DNA from: Chionoecetes opilio
Taxonomy: Eukaryota; Arthropoda; Malacostraca; Decapoda; Majidae
Direction: 5' to 3'
DNA: 64,000 bases
Assembly (NCBI GenBank): GCA_016584305.1
Contig: JACEEZ010020495.1
Location: forward strand, 10,001 to 74,000
Part shown: positions 1-11,166 of the stretch, piece after piece
Layout: the number at the start of each line of letters is the position of its first letter
How positions within the stretch are numbered: position 1 is the first letter of the stretch
Notes under the pieces: generated by a model
Databases searched by the model: none
Told to the model about the DNA's origin: nothing
What the model saw: only the letters and a program-made list of their open reading frames with translations
Position numbers and translations under genes: made by a program

Positions 1-14
1 AGGGATGAGCCAAT

Positions 15-765
15 TTAGTTCGGGAGGTGTCTTGTTACTCCTCTTTTGAAAAGATTTAAGTCATAGGAAAGTTGAAAAATAGAAACAGGAAGAGAGTTCC
101 AGAGTTTACCAGTGAAAGGGATGAAAGAGTAAAGATACTGATTAACTCTTGCATTAGGAAGATGGACAGAATAGGGATGAGAATGAATAGAAAGTCTTGT
201 GCAGCGAGGCCGCCGGAGGGGGGGAGGCATGCAGTTAGCAAGTTCAGAAGAGCAGTAAGCATGCAAATAACGGTAGAAGAGAGCAAGAGAAGCAGCATTG
301 CGGCGGTGATTTAAAGATTGAAGACAGTCAGTCAGAGGAGAGGAGTTGATGAGACGAAAAGCTTTTGACTCAACCCTGTTTAGGAGAGCTGTATGAGTGG
401 ATCCTCCCCAAACATATGAGACATACTCCATACATGGGCGGATAAGGCCCCTGTAGAGAGCAAGCAATTGGGAGGGAGAAAAAAAAGGACGCAGACGCCA
501 CAGGACACCTAACTTCTTAGAAGCTGTTTTAGCAAGAGATGAGATGTGAGATTTCCAGTTCAGATTTTTAGTAAAGGATAGTCCTAGAATGTTCATTGTA
601 GAAGAAGACAGTTGAGTGTCATTGAAGAAGAGGGGATAGTTATCTGGTAGGTTTTGTCGAGTAGATAGGTGAAGAAATTGAGTTTTTGAGGCATTGAACA
701 AAGCAAGGTTTGCTTTTCCCCAATCAGAAATTATAGAAAGATCAGAAGTTAGGCGCTCGGTGGCA
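15..765 (-). pseudogene. 3' fragment of a Jockey/CR1-type LINE reverse transcriptase
   Basis: About 250 codons are open on the minus strand and end in TAA at 15-17. They correspond to the region after the catalytic core of a non-LTR retrotransposon reverse transcriptase. Visible blocks include FNASKTQFLHLS, ILGLSFTKNLNWKSHI, LLALYRGLIRPCMEYVSYVW and FIPFTGKLWNSLP, which are the usual post-YADD, thumb and C-terminal blocks of this group. The catalytic YADD itself is absent: the sequence upstream is an (AT)n tract and then a Helitron copy, so the element is 5'-truncated. The first ~35 codons of the open frame come from that Helitron and are not part of the LINE. From memory this family is very abundant in crab genomes. 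Confidence 0.8.
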
Positions 766-777
766 TATATATATATA

Positions 778-1616
778 TCTATAATAATATAAGCGAAAGT
801 GTGTGTGTGTGTCTGTCTGTCCACGATAGGTGCCGCCCCCCGTGGCGGAATCCCATCATATGTCACAGTTTTGGAACCAGCTCGACCAGGGGAAGGTTTT
901 AAGCCTACTTATGAGATGATCCGATCACTTTTTTTCTTCTTTTTTTTAGCAGCCTATTAGCAAGAGTTGTGAAAAAAAATGTGGGTTGCGAGAATTGAGG
1001 AAACCTTGATGTAGGGTGATGGGTAATGGGTGAGTGAATGGGTGGGGTGATGGGTAATGGGTGTGGGGTGATGAGTGAGTGAATGGGTGGGGGGTGATGG
1101 GTTGGGGGTGATGGGTGATGGGTGAGGGAATAGGTGGGGGGTGATGGGTAATGGGTGAGTGAATGGGTGGGGGGTGATGGGTAATGGGTGAGTGAATGGG
1201 TGGGGGGTGATGGGTAATGGGTGAGTGAATGGGTGGGGGAATACATACATTTCTACATCCATGATTTCAGGAAAGTTAGAAGGGGCTATCTGGAGAGTCT
1301 GTGTTTGGTGGGCCTTCGGCCCACCAAACACAGGTGGTGGGCCGATGGCCCACCAATAGCCCTAATGGGTGAGTGAATGGGGGGGGGGGTGATGGGTAAT
1401 GGGTGAGTGAATGGGTTGGGGGTGATGTGAATGGGTTGGCGTTAATACATACATTTCTACATCCATGATTTCAGGAAAGCTAGAAGGGGCTATCTGGAGA
1501 GTCTGTGTTTGGTGGGCCGAAGGCCCACCAAACACAGGTGGTGGGCCAAAGGCCCACCAATAGCCCTCCGCAGGAGCTAGCCAAAAAGGCCTCCCGGAGG
1601 GCGGCTTTGCGGCTAG
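778..1616 (+). mobile_element. Helitron-like non-autonomous element, copy 1
   Basis: It begins with TCTATAATAATATAAGCG, followed by a (GT)n/(CTGT)n tract, and ends with a GC-rich hairpin (arms at 1590-1606, one mismatch) followed by TTTGCGGCTAG. The base before is A (777) and the base after is T (1617). A 5' TC, a 3' CTAG, a hairpin about 11 bases before the end and an A|T target are the Helitron signature. The interior holds a minisatellite built on GGGTGATGGGTAATGGGT and two blocks with the double palindrome GGTGGGCC..GGCCCACC, so the 3' part looks partly duplicated. No protein is encoded. Copies at 1884 and 21081 share the ends. Confidence 0.75.
1021..1240. repeat. Helitron-internal minisatellite, copy 1
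   Basis: Imperfect tandem array of units such as GGGTGATGGGTAATGGGTG plus AGTGAATGGGTGGGG (about 32-34 bp). It recurs at 1365-1440, 2150-2395 and 21360-21600, always inside the Helitron-like element, and repeat number varies between copies. Confidence 0.85.
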
Positions 1617-1642
1617 TATATATATATATGTATATATGTATG

Positions 1643-1708
<66 letters not shown>

Positions 1709-1730
1709 AGATAGATAGATATATATATAT

Positions 1731-1779
<49 letters not shown>

Positions 1780-1811
1780 ATATATAGATATAGATATATA
1801 TATAGATATAG

Positions 1812-1879
<68 letters not shown>

Positions 1880-1883
1880 TATG
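1617..1883. repeat. (TA)n microsatellite with short GATA interruptions
   Basis: About 265 bp of mostly alternating TA lying between two Helitron copies. It gives long Tyr-Ile frames in several readings that are not genes. Confidence 0.95.
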
Positions 1884-2779
1884 TATATAATAATATAAGC
1901 GAAAGTGTGTGTGGTGTGTGTGTGTGTGTGTGTGTCTGTCTATCTGTCTGTCCGCGATAGGTGCTGCCCCCTGTGGCGGAATCCCATCATATGTCACAGT
2001 TTTGGAATCAGGTTGACCAGGGGAAGGTTTTAAGCCCACTTATAGGATGATCCGATCACTTTTTTTCTTCTTTTTTTTAGCAGCCTATTAGCGAGAACTG
2101 TGAAGAAAAAAAAGTGGGTTGCGAGAATTGAGGAAACCTTGATGTAGGGTGATGGGTAACAGGTGAGTGAATGGGTGGGGTGATGGGTAATGGGTGTGGG
2201 GTGATGGGTGAGTGGATGGGTGGGGGGTGATGGGTGATGGGTGAGGGAATAGGGGGGGGGTGATGGGTAATGGGTGAGTGAATGGGTGTGTGGTGATGGG
2301 TAATGGGTGAGTGAATGGGTGTGTGGTGATGGGTAATGGGTGAGTGAATGGGTGGGGGGTGATGGGTAATGGGTGAGTGAATGGGTGGGGGGAATACATA
2401 CATTTCAGGAAATTTAAAAGGGGCTATCTGGAGAGTCTGTGTTTGGTGGGCCGAGGTGGTGGGTAATGGGTCTATCTGGAGAGTGTGTTTGGTGGGCCGA
2501 AGGCCAACCAAACACAGGTGGTGGGCCGAAGGCCCACCAATAGCCCTCCGCAGGAGCTAGCCAAAAAGTCCGCCCGGAGGGCGGCTTTGCTTTCAGGAAA
2601 GTTAGAAGGGGCTATGATGTGAATGGATTGGCGTTAATACATACATTTCTACATCCATGATTTCAGGAAAGTTAGAAGGGGCTATCTGGAGAGTCTGTGT
2701 TTGGTGGGCCTTCGGCCCACCAATAGCCCTCCGCAGGAGCTAGCCAAAAAGGCCGCCCGGAGGGCGGCTTTGCGTCTAG
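1884..2779 (+). mobile_element. Helitron-like non-autonomous element, copy 2
   Basis: Same family as 778-1616. The start is slightly mutated (TA for TC at 1884-1885) and runs into TATAATAATATAAGCG and a GT tract. The array at 2150-2395 is the family minisatellite. A first 3'-end hairpin at about 2566-2586 lacks CTAG; a second, complete 3' end (hairpin, then TTTGCGTCTAG) closes at 2779, followed by T. The doubled 3' end suggests a tandem partial duplication or read-through of an earlier terminus. Confidence 0.65.
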
Positions 2780-2817
2780 TATATATATATATACTAGCTA
2801 TATACTATATACGGTGG

Positions 2818-3708
2818 GATCTGAGCCGGGGCGACGGTACAACTATGCTGGTCCTTCTCCACTCACACAAAAGGTCCTTTCGTCACTTCACAGCACAGCC
2901 CGATACTTGTCGAGAGGCCAATCTCTATATTTCTTTACAAAGTGAAGCCTTTTCTTCCTTTGGCGGTCATTTATCAGTGGCTTATTCCGCAACCGGTAAC
3001 ACCTGTAGCCAAGGTCACGTTTCAAAGTTTCCTGTACAGTACGAAGCGACACATTACCAAGAAGAGTATGATTTTACTCCTTCAGCTCTCTGGCTGTAGG
3101 GCTAGGATTTTTTTTTTTTTTTTTTTACATTTGTGCCTATAGCGCCTGTAGGCAGTGGTGACCCAGGGCTCGGATGGTAGGCTCTGGAGGTTCACTTGAG
3201 GGCTGTGATGGTTGGTCCTCGCCCGTGGTGGCGCAGGCAGGATTTTTATAGTGACGCCTGTAGAGGCTCATACCGCCCCCCTGTGTCCTCCAATGCAATC
3301 GCAATCGAAGGTAGAGTTGATGGGCTGGGCATGTGGGTGTTCTTAGGCCACTCGACGGTGCAGAAAGGTTTAGGTTTTCTTCGGAGATCGAACTCGGGTC
3401 ACCGAGAACGCCAGTCGGAGACGCTAACCACTCCGCTACCGCCTCCCAGGATTGACATAAAGCTGTCGTCTTAACACGCTGCTGGTTCTGTTACACGTTT
3501 TTTTTTGTTTCCCTGGTTGTTTTTTTGGGAGCGGGAGATTCACCTCTTTGCCAGCCTTAAATCGGCGGATCAAATCCTGCACTATTCTAAGCTTTATTCC
3601 TTTAAGCTTGCAAATTTCCTTATTATTGATCCCAGCCTTGTAAAGATCAATGATTGCTTGAATCGTTGTGCCATCCGTATGCTTTCCACCCATTATGTAA
3701 TCCAGCAA
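2818..3708 (-). pseudogene. Tc1-like transposase relic, split by a SINE
   Basis: The N-terminal part (3708 down to 3454; likely ATG at 3691-3693, MGGKHTDGTTIQAII) is a helix-turn-helix of Tc1/mariner type, with IVQDLIRRFKAGKEV in the second half. The frame is interrupted by a SINE and resumes at 3103 with TARELKES, SLRTVQETLKRDLGYRCYRL and KKRLHFVKKYRDWPLDKY, which is the second HTH and the lead-in to the catalytic domain. The residue before the first acidic pair of the WSDE motif is a TGA stop, so the copy is dead even without the SINE. The rest of the catalytic domain is lost near 2818, where AT repeats and a Helitron begin. Confidence 0.8.
3110..3447 (-). mobile_element. tRNA-derived SINE, family 1, copy a
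   Basis: On the minus strand it starts GGGAGGCGGTAGCGGAG, has an A-box-like TAGCGGAGTGG, a B-box-like GAGTTCGA, a body of about 250 bp and a poly(A) tail, seen as poly(T) at 3110-3126. AGGATT lies at 3104-3109 and again at 3448-3453, a 6-bp target duplication within the Tc1-like transposase frame. Other copies: 10122-10476, 29881-30215 and 40349-40705. Confidence 0.85.
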
Positions 3709-3817
3709 AAACAGGCAAAAACACGGGATGTAGGGGAACGGTGCAGGCTATAAGCTCAAAATCATGCAAACTGTCAACTGCCTATGGAGGGAGGAGAGGG
3801 AGGGAAACCCTCTATAA

Positions 3818-3938
<121 letters not shown>

Positions 3939-4104
3939 CCACACTTTTCCTTTACCTATCAAAGGCTGGTAAAAAGTACTATAATCTGTCCGTAGCACTT
4001 GCCTCTACTCCCCCCCATTTGTGCACAGCGTATCATCAAATTCGAAAAAAAGAAAGAAAGAAAGCTACCTTATTTCCTAATCATCTAATATAATATTCAA
4101 TCAA

Positions 4105-5700
4105 TCATTGGGAGCATACGCCGGGGGCGCGTCGCCTCGCCCACCCTACGACGCCACTCCCGGGGATCACTACGCGCGAGTCCCCATGCAGGCTCCTTTC
4201 CCATACCAAGCAGCTCTCGACAAGAAACATCAACTTGCCCCAGCAACGAGAATTATGGGCGCCCCATGTCCTCCTCCACGCCGGATTGTCTCTTACAGAT
4301 ACAACCCGATGGAAAGTATCGGTTTCAGGGTAGCGTGCCACATGCCCATATAGCCGAAGTTGGCGCTGACGGACTATGCAGGTAATTGGCCTCGAATCAA
4401 TCTCACGGTGCAATCGCTGATTTGACACGTAATCATCCCAGCGATACCCAATGATTCTGCGAAGACACTTATTACCAAAGGCATCGATTCGTCTCTTCAA
4501 GTCGCAATTTAGTGTCCATGTCTCACAACCATGGAGTAAGACAGGGATCACAAGCGATTTGAAGATCCGGATCTTTGTCCTCCTGCACAGGTACCGACAG
4601 CACCAAATACTTCTCCTGAGTGAGTCCATATCATCGTGGGCTATGCCAATCCACCGTAAGACTTCTTGACGTGACCCGCCGTCATTATGGACCGCGCTAC
4701 CAAGGTATGTAAAACTTTCCAAGATCTCAATGTTCTCGCCGCACGCATGACCAGACTGTACTGTTTCATCTAGTAAGCCTTCAAACACCTGGACCTTGGT
4801 CTTAAGCCAGGAGACCCCAAGTCCCAAAGGCAGTCCTCCTCATGCAGCGCCTCGAGAGCCATCACCAGGACCTCCAGCGACTCAGCAAAGATTACTGCAT
4901 CATCGGCAAAAACAAGATCAGTGAACTTGGTGTTGCTCCACAATCACTTTGATCTACAACTTTGCCCAATACCCAGTCCATACAAGTGTTGAAAAATGAT
5001 GGGGCAAGGTCGCACCCTTGCCTCACTCCTGTATTACCAGGAAAGGAGCTGGATACACCTCCCCCACACTTCACAGCACTTTCAGTCTCAGAGTACAGAC
5101 CAGTCATCAAAGCAATAGTCCTTGCAGGAATCCCGCGAAGTCGCAGAAGATCCCAGAGTGATTCGCGATGCACTGAGTCAAACGCCTTCTTGAGATCAAC
5201 ACAGGATGCAAGCATTCCCTTTTGAAACTAACGTCGGCGTTCCACCAGGACACGCAGCGCTAGGATACGGTCCGTTGATGACTTACCAGGCGTGAACCCA
5301 GACTACTGAGGTCTCTGATGCTTCAGCTGATGACTGCGGATCCGTGTCAGCAATAGATGGGCAAGCACCTTGCCTGGCCCGCTGAGCATTGTAATACCGC
5401 GGTAATTGTTGCAGTCCTGACGGTCCCCTTTCTCTTTCCAGATAGGGACGACCAGCCCCCTTTTCCAGTCAGGAGGAATTGTACCTGATTGCCACACGGC
5501 AGTCAGGACAGCATGCAGCCCGAGGATCATGGCCTCACCCTCAGCTTTGAAGAGCTCCGCACTTATATTACAAACACCAGCTGCCTTACCACCCCTCAAC
5601 TTTGCTACAGCCTCTCTGATTTCGTCAAGAGAGGGTGCGGTTTCGTCAATGGGAGGATCGGCATCCACTGCCCGTATTCCAGTGGTGTGAAGCTGCTCAA
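4105..5700 (-). pseudogene. LINE reverse transcriptase, frameshifted
   Basis: Minus-strand fragments lie in order. 5668-5303 has REAVAKLRGGKAAG, IPPDWKRGLVVPIWKEKG and NNYRGITML (finger and palm start). 5215-4892 has CVDLKKAFDSVHRESLW and NTGVRQGCDLAP. A frameshift then moves the catalytic FADDAVIF (YADD block, near 4900) to another frame. 4827-4105 has ILESFTYLGSAV, IPVLLHGCETWTL and QRQLRLYGHVARYP, the C-terminal region of this LINE group. No endonuclease is present. The element ends in a short (TGAT)-like tail near 4085-4105. It is an RTE/I-like family; I am unsure of the clade. Confidence 0.85.
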
Positions 5701-5739
5701 TTGGAGGGTGAAATATAATAAGGTGTAATATAATAAGTA

Positions 5740-5983
5740 GATATGATATATAAGTTGTACACAGACAAAATCAAGAAACACCTGTGATCTGAGTTAAGAC
5801 CCAAAAAAATGTGATACAGGGGATTTAGTAGGACAAGATGTATTTTTAGTAGTGGTATTTAGTTACCAGTAAAATAAACAACTAATCGATCAATTTTCAA
5901 TTGTGAGGCACCAATCTTTATCTATTATAGGCCCCTATACGTGTCCCAAGTTTAATTAAAATCGGTCGAAATTCACTGCCATG
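5740..5983. other. AT-rich sequence, nothing recognised
   Basis: No long frame, no inverted repeat and no similarity to other parts of the window that I can see. Confidence 0.5.
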
Positions 5984-5991
5984 ATCTAAAG

Positions 5992-6256
5992 CAGCATTTC
6001 CCAACCTGGGGCAAATTTACTCTGAGTGACATCTAAATTATAGGCATTTAGTCGCAAGAAAAAATAGTCATAGAATGCAGCTATTGACTTGTCTTCAAGT
6101 ATATATAGATATAGAGAATAGTGTCTATATACTGTGTTTTTAAACAAGAAAATTTTGTGTTTTGGCTACTTTTTTCCTGGTCCACATGCAGGGGTAAATC
6201 CGGATGGTTGAACTGGTTGAAGGGGGAAACAACATTAAAAAGATTTGGAACCACTG
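5992..6256. mobile_element. hAT-like MITE
   Basis: A 265-bp segment with imperfect terminal inverted repeats: left CAGCATTTCCCAACCT, right (reverse complement) CAGTGGTTCCAAATCT, the typical hAT/Charlie terminus. Flanks ATCTAAAG (5984-5991) and TTCTAGAG (6257-6264) match at 6 of 8 positions, like a decayed 8-bp target duplication. It encodes no transposase. Confidence 0.6.
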
Positions 6257-6295
6257 TTCTAGAGAAAAAACGGTACATCCCCCTAAAAGCATCTA

Positions 6296-6715
6296 CCCTC
6301 TCCCCTCTTTCCTCATCGTCTCTTACCTTCTTATATCTTGCTCTTTACTTCTACTTTATACTCATCTATTCCCCTTTTCATTGCATTTCTATTACACATT
6401 TAACTTTTTCCTTCTCGCATCCTCCGTATTCTCCTTTCTATTCTACCTTCTTATCTCCCTTTCTCCTATCTATATCGTTTCCCTTCTCTTCCCCATTTTC
6501 CTACCTCAGTATATCTAGGTACCCTTCGTCTAGTCTCATCTTCTCCCTCTCTGGTCCTTCCTTCCTCCGTCCATTCTTCCCTCATTTTGTTCCTTGTTCA
6601 CTCTTCTCTCTCTCCTTCTACCTCCCCTCTCTTTAATTTCTGTCTCATCTACTTTTCCTCCCTCTTTCTGTAACTCATCGAATCATCCTCTTTTTTTCTT
6701 GTTTTTTTCATGATC
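6296..6715. repeat. pyrimidine-rich tract
   Basis: Imperfect C/T-rich sequence (CTCTTTCCTC-like) on the plus strand, with no coding signal. Confidence 0.7.
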
Positions 6716-6762
6716 TTAATGGTTATCATGTTGAATTTTCTTTCTTTCGTTTTGACCAGTTA

Positions 6763-7455
6763 AAGGTGCATCCACACAAGACATTACGTTGCGCATTACA
6801 TTGCGCATTACGTGATGCGGGAAGTGATGCAGAACGGGTGTGTCCACACAAGACATTACGTTGCGCATTACGTTGCGCATTACGTGATGCGGGCGGGAGT
6901 TTACTGCTGAATCATCATAACATTGCCTGACTTGTACCAGAGAGAGCCAGACGGTATAGATGCCGCTGTACAGGAAACTGTGTCCTCAGTGTGTGCATTT
7001 TCTCAATAATAACCTCAGGGGTCACGATACATTTGATTCTGTTTGTCATTTCAGCGCAAATATTGTCTATAGCTATACTTTTCAGGTTCTTATTTCTGTA
7101 GTTTTTGCTTTTAATTTTCCATAAACATGGATGGTGCTTTACTAAGTCTAAATACACTAAGGTTTGTGGCCTGCTCCAAGACGAATGACTATCCTCATCC
7201 ATAATTAATTAGTGTTGTGTGGAACAGCAGGCGGCGTAGGTGTTACCTCACGGGGTGGTAGACAGTTGAGCTGTCACCTACCTCACGGTAGGTGACAGCT
7301 CAACGGCTACTGATGCGCGCATTACGTTGCAGAAATGCCCCGCGCTAGATTTGCCTCCCGCATTACTTTTCCGCATCACTCAACACGAAAATCGAGTTCC
7401 CGCATCATAATGCGCAACGTAATGCGCAACGTAATGCCTTGTGTGGACGCACCTT
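6763..7455. mobile_element. PIF/Harbinger-like element with long subterminal inverted repeats
   Basis: The left end AAGGTGCATCCACACAAG runs on into ATTACGTTGCGCATTACG; the right end is its inverse (ATGCGCAACGTAATGCC, then TTGTGTGGACGCACCTT). The left terminal block is present twice (6763 and about 6840). A minus-strand MADF-like frame lies inside, and Harbinger elements commonly carry a MADF/Myb accessory protein, which supports the assignment. The DDE transposase is missing, so this is a deletion derivative of about 693 bp. Flanking trinucleotides (TTA left, AAA right) do not make a clean 3-bp duplication. Confidence 0.65.
6915..7202 (-). CDS. MADF-like DNA-binding domain protein (transposon accessory)
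   Basis: A 95-codon frame with ATG at 7200-7202. TLVYLDLVKHHPCLWKIKSK followed by NYRNKNLKSIAIDNI is the first half of a MADF domain (helix starting LI..V..HP.LW, then KNK/NL). MADF domains bind DNA and, in Harbinger elements, act with the DDE transposase. The C-terminal half (FPVQRHLYRLALSG) is unlike the family and the frame stops early, so the protein is probably truncated. It sits inside the inverted repeats of the element above and has no promoter I can identify. Confidence 0.55.
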   Translation of the reverse strand: MDEDSHSSWSRPQTLVYLDLVKHHPCLWKIKSKNYRNKNLKSIAIDNICAEMTNRIKCIVTPEVIIEKMHTLRTQFPVQRHLYRLALSGTSQAML

Positions 7456-7469
7456 AAATAACACACGAA

Positions 7470-7773
<304 letters not shown>

Positions 7774-7829
7774 TTTTTTTTTATTTAAACTGAATACATT
7801 GGTAACAAAAGAGGAGTACATGTGCTAAA

Positions 7830-8094
7830 GTCCCGGCTGGGAAGCGAAGAACTATAGTAGTATTATATCTTATCCATTTCAATATTTATACAAATAATAT
7901 GAAAAAAGTATAGTAATACAATAGTATAAACTAGTACACGAATTATATAAATAAATTCTACTAATATACGCTAATACAATAATATACAAATAATGTAAAG
8001 AAAGTAATAAACACATGATATAAAGAATAGTAACTAATAAATAGTATTAACCTTATAATACAGATGTTTATAGTAATATTTATAATAAATGTTT
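7830..8094. other. AT-rich spacer, probably LINE copy A 3' UTR
   Basis: Rich in TATAAT/ATAGTA words and without coding signal. It adjoins the C-terminus of LINE copy A and may include its 3' UTR. Confidence 0.4.
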
Positions 8095-10119
8095 TTACTG
8101 CGTTGCTTCTGCTTGCAGCCAGACATTTACGCCCGATTTGAAGACGTGCAGGGACGTTGTGAGGTGCAGTCGGTCTGGCGCACTAAGGTGTTCCACAGTC
8201 GACCATAGAGTGGTAGGAAGGAGCTGAGGTAATGTTCCGTCCTCGCGTAGGGCACAGTCACCTGAAGGTCGATGTTGTGGGCCGCACGGGTAGCATGGGA
8301 AGGCGATGCCCGTGGGCTGAAGCGCAGCTCTGCCAGTTGCAGGAGTTGCATCCTGTGAGCCGTGTACATGAAACACACGTCACGTCACGTCACTGCCACG
8401 TCACGCCGCTGCTGGAGAGGTTAAAGTATCTGTGCAGCAACCTCAGGGGCATTCAGCCGGTCCAGCCCCTGGGCTCTGACTTGAACCCGGTCAAGGAGCC
8501 CGCGATATGAGTGTGCCGATTCACTTAGCGTCAAGAAGGTGCGCGGCGCGTCGGATGCAGCTCAGTTTCCAGGCAGCATCTTTGGCGACCTTCCTGACAT
8601 GGCTGATGTATGTGAGGCCAGAGTCGAACTCAACCCCCAGGATGCTGACTGACTATTTGAGGTGTATTCTTCTACCTTCCAGGAGAATGGCGTGTTGGTT
8701 TCAGTTGACTGCATCTTGTCTGCGAGAGATGAGGACGGCTTGAGTCTTGTCTGGTGCAAATGTGACTTGCCATCTCTTGCCCCAGGAGGCGATGCTCTGC
8801 AGTGCCTAGTTTATGCGTATGACTGTGTTGTGGCGGTCATTCCTCTCGCAGGTGAATGTGAGACTACAGTCGTCTGTGTACACTCTTGCCTCAGGAATCA
8901 GCTGCAGGATGTCATTAAAGTACACTTTCCATAGTAATGGCCCGAGTACACTTTCTTGAGGGACACTGGCTTTTATAGGGTTTGCAGTGGAGGTGTGACC
9001 TTTCACCACCCACCACGCGCAGAGTCCTGCCGTGAAGGTAATCATGGAGGAGGTGTAACAGGTCACCGCAGATCCCCATGCTTCTCAGCTTGGTGGTGAT
9101 GCAATGATGCCACACCCTATCAAAGGCACCAGCGATGTCAAGGGCGACGACGAACGTGTCTTCGCCCCGATATAGGGAGTGGTTCCAGGCTGCTGAAGAT
9201 CTCCTGCGGATCTCCCCTGTCGGAAGCCGTATTGCCGTGAATTTAGCAAGCTGTTTGCGTTGAGAATTTGGTGATTTTGGAGACAATGATGGACTCAAAA
9301 ACTTTCCCAACAACGGAGAGGAGGGAAATGGGGCGATCCTCAGTTTTGAGGATCGCCTCTGCTCTTCTGTTTGTGAATAGCACAGACTCTCGCTACTTTT
9401 TACTGAGATGGCCACTGCTGAGATGAAAGTCACCCCCGGAAGATGGTAGCAAGAGGCACATCAAGTTGTGTGGCACATTTTTTAAGCAGGTGAGGCCTGA
9501 TGCTATCTGGTCCCAGTGCTTTTTTGGGATCAACTTGTTGAAGTTGTTACAACACCTCCTTTTTGGTAATGGTGATGTTCCCTGGGGCGGCCTTGGTAAG
9601 AACAGGAACTGCAGGAGGCTCACGTTCTGGGTCAGGAACTGTCATCTTGGAGGAGAACTGGGCAGCTTTACCCTGGTGACTTGTGACAACAGAGCCATCA
9701 GGTGCTGTCAGCGGTGGGATGCTGTAGTCACGAGAGAAGCCCTGTTGTTGTTTAATGCTGCTCCACCATCCATAGTGCCCACTGACTGGCCTGTGAGCTT
9801 GCGATTGAGGTGATCCCTCCAGCTGCTGATCGCCTCTTTCTGGACTCTTTTCATATTTTCACATACCAGTTTGTGCAGGTGTTTATATCTTCTTGCGGGA
9901 CATCAGGATTTCTGTGAAGTTCCTTACATGTGTGTTAACGTCACCTGTAAGCACGTCAGACCACACAATGTTGCCAAGTGTTGCCTTCATTGAATCCCAG
10001 TCCTCCTTGTCCCAAAGCCAGTTGGTGCGAGTCACTGCCTCATCTCGGTCGATGGCCAGCTTGATCCTAGTGAGAACAGCCAGGTGGTCGGAGGAACCCA
10101 CTGTTGCTAGTGGGCGGCA

Positions 10120-10157
<38 letters not shown>

Positions 10158-11166
10158 TCTGTGCCTATAGCGCCTGTAGGCAGTGGTGACCCAGGGCTCG
10201 GATGGTAGGCTCTGGAGGTTCACTTGAGGGTTCTGATATGGTTGGTCCTCGCCCGTTGGTGGCGCAGGCAGGTTTCTTATAGTGACGCCTGTGAGGCTCA
10301 TGCCGCCCCCCTGTGTCCTCCGATGCACTCGCAGTCGAAGGTAGAGTTGATAGGCAGGGCATGTGGGTGTTCTTAGGCCACTCGACGGTGCAGAAAGGTT
10401 TTGGGTTTCTTCGGGTCGAACTCGAGTCACCGAGAACGCCAGTCGGAGACTCTAACCGCTCCGCTACCGCCTCCCCACCATGGGGAGGCGGTAGCGGTTA
10501 CTATAATGCCGGGAAAGTTACTATAAAAGTTACTATAATGCCGGGAAAATCGGTGATTACAGGGTGAAGTGAAGACCCTGAGATATCGGTGGGGAAGTCA
10601 ACGTGATTGGTGAGTCCAAACACCGTCAGCAGCTCGTCAAACTGCCTCTGGACAAGGTACTGGTTGAGATCACCCACAATGATGGAATGCTTACAGGAGT
10701 GCTGGAGGAGCAATGCATCTAAGTTGGTGGTCAGGTAGTGAAGGGGCTCACCACCTTGCCACGGTGGACGGTAACACACACACAGCAGGATGGAGTCTTG
10801 GGTGTGTGTCCACAATCTGAAGAACATCATCTTCATGTGAGCAGGAAGGTCGACGGGGAGAGATTGTACAGGGAGGCTGTTGCGGAAGCACAAAGCTCAA
10901 AGGTAACCTTGGACTCTGTTATGCCGGAACCACCTGGAGTAGCCACCTATCTGCCCAAAGTTGTCTGGGACTGAGGAGTTGAGGAAGGTCTCAGTAGTGG
11001 CAATGATGTCAAATAAGTGTGGCAAAACATGGCTGTACGTTAGGACGCTTAGGTCACCGACCTTAGTCTGGAAACCACTAACATTAGCTGAAATAATGGT
11101 AAGATTACCAAGAGCTTGCATGCGGGGTGGCGTAGCTCCGGGGTGTGTAGTGATGTTGGCTGTCAT
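8095..11166 (-). pseudogene. LINE copy A ORF2: endonuclease plus reverse transcriptase, decayed
   Basis: ORF2 starts at ATG 11164-11166 (MTANITTHPG). Endonuclease blocks: ISANVSGFQTKVGDL and DIIATTETFLNSSVP (11100-10990), CVCYRPPWQGGEPLHYL and HSIIVGDLNQYLVQ (about 10800-10680), then after the SINE VGSSDHLAVLTRIKL (near 10090). The linker at about 9890-9780 shows HLHKLVCENMKRVQKEAI. RT blocks: DTFVVALDIAGAFDRVWHH (about 9150), ASVPQESVLGPLLWKVYFND (about 8970) and YTDDCSLTFTC, with T for the usual A of the catalytic F/YADD, at about 8870. The C-terminal region reaches 8095. Several frameshifts and stops separate these, so it is inactive. Copy B is at 38938-45490. Confidence 0.85.
10122..10476 (-). 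mobile_element. tRNA-derived SINE, family 1, copy b
   Basis: Poly(T) at 10122-10154 is the tail; the tRNA-like head (GGGGAGGCGGTAGCGGAGCG on minus) is at 10457-10476. It interrupts the LINE copy A endonuclease between the codons matching VITDFPGIIVT and those matching PLATVGSSDH, as alignment with LINE copy B shows. Immediately right of the head, 10482-10500 repeats the first bases of the SINE in the opposite orientation, and a short TACTATAATGCCGGGAAA block is doubled, so the 5' junction is rearranged. Confidence 0.85.

Noticed and set aside
905..1331. His/Pro/Thr/Ser-rich frames
   Set aside because: They follow the Helitron minisatellite and recur with it at 2077-2511 and 21293-21694.
1362..2039. 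225-codon Tyr-Ile-rich frame (also 3748-3998, 61637-62075)
   Set aside because: Translation of (TA)n joined to Helitron text; not a protein.
8232..8934. Plus-strand frames over LINE copy A
   Set aside because: Antisense to the LINE RT, whose conserved blocks lie on the minus strand.
10107..10430. Frames across the SINE copies (also 3196-3474, 29826-30216, 40465-40734)
   Set aside because: The same SINE body gives similar frames in all copies, on either strand; SINEs do not code.
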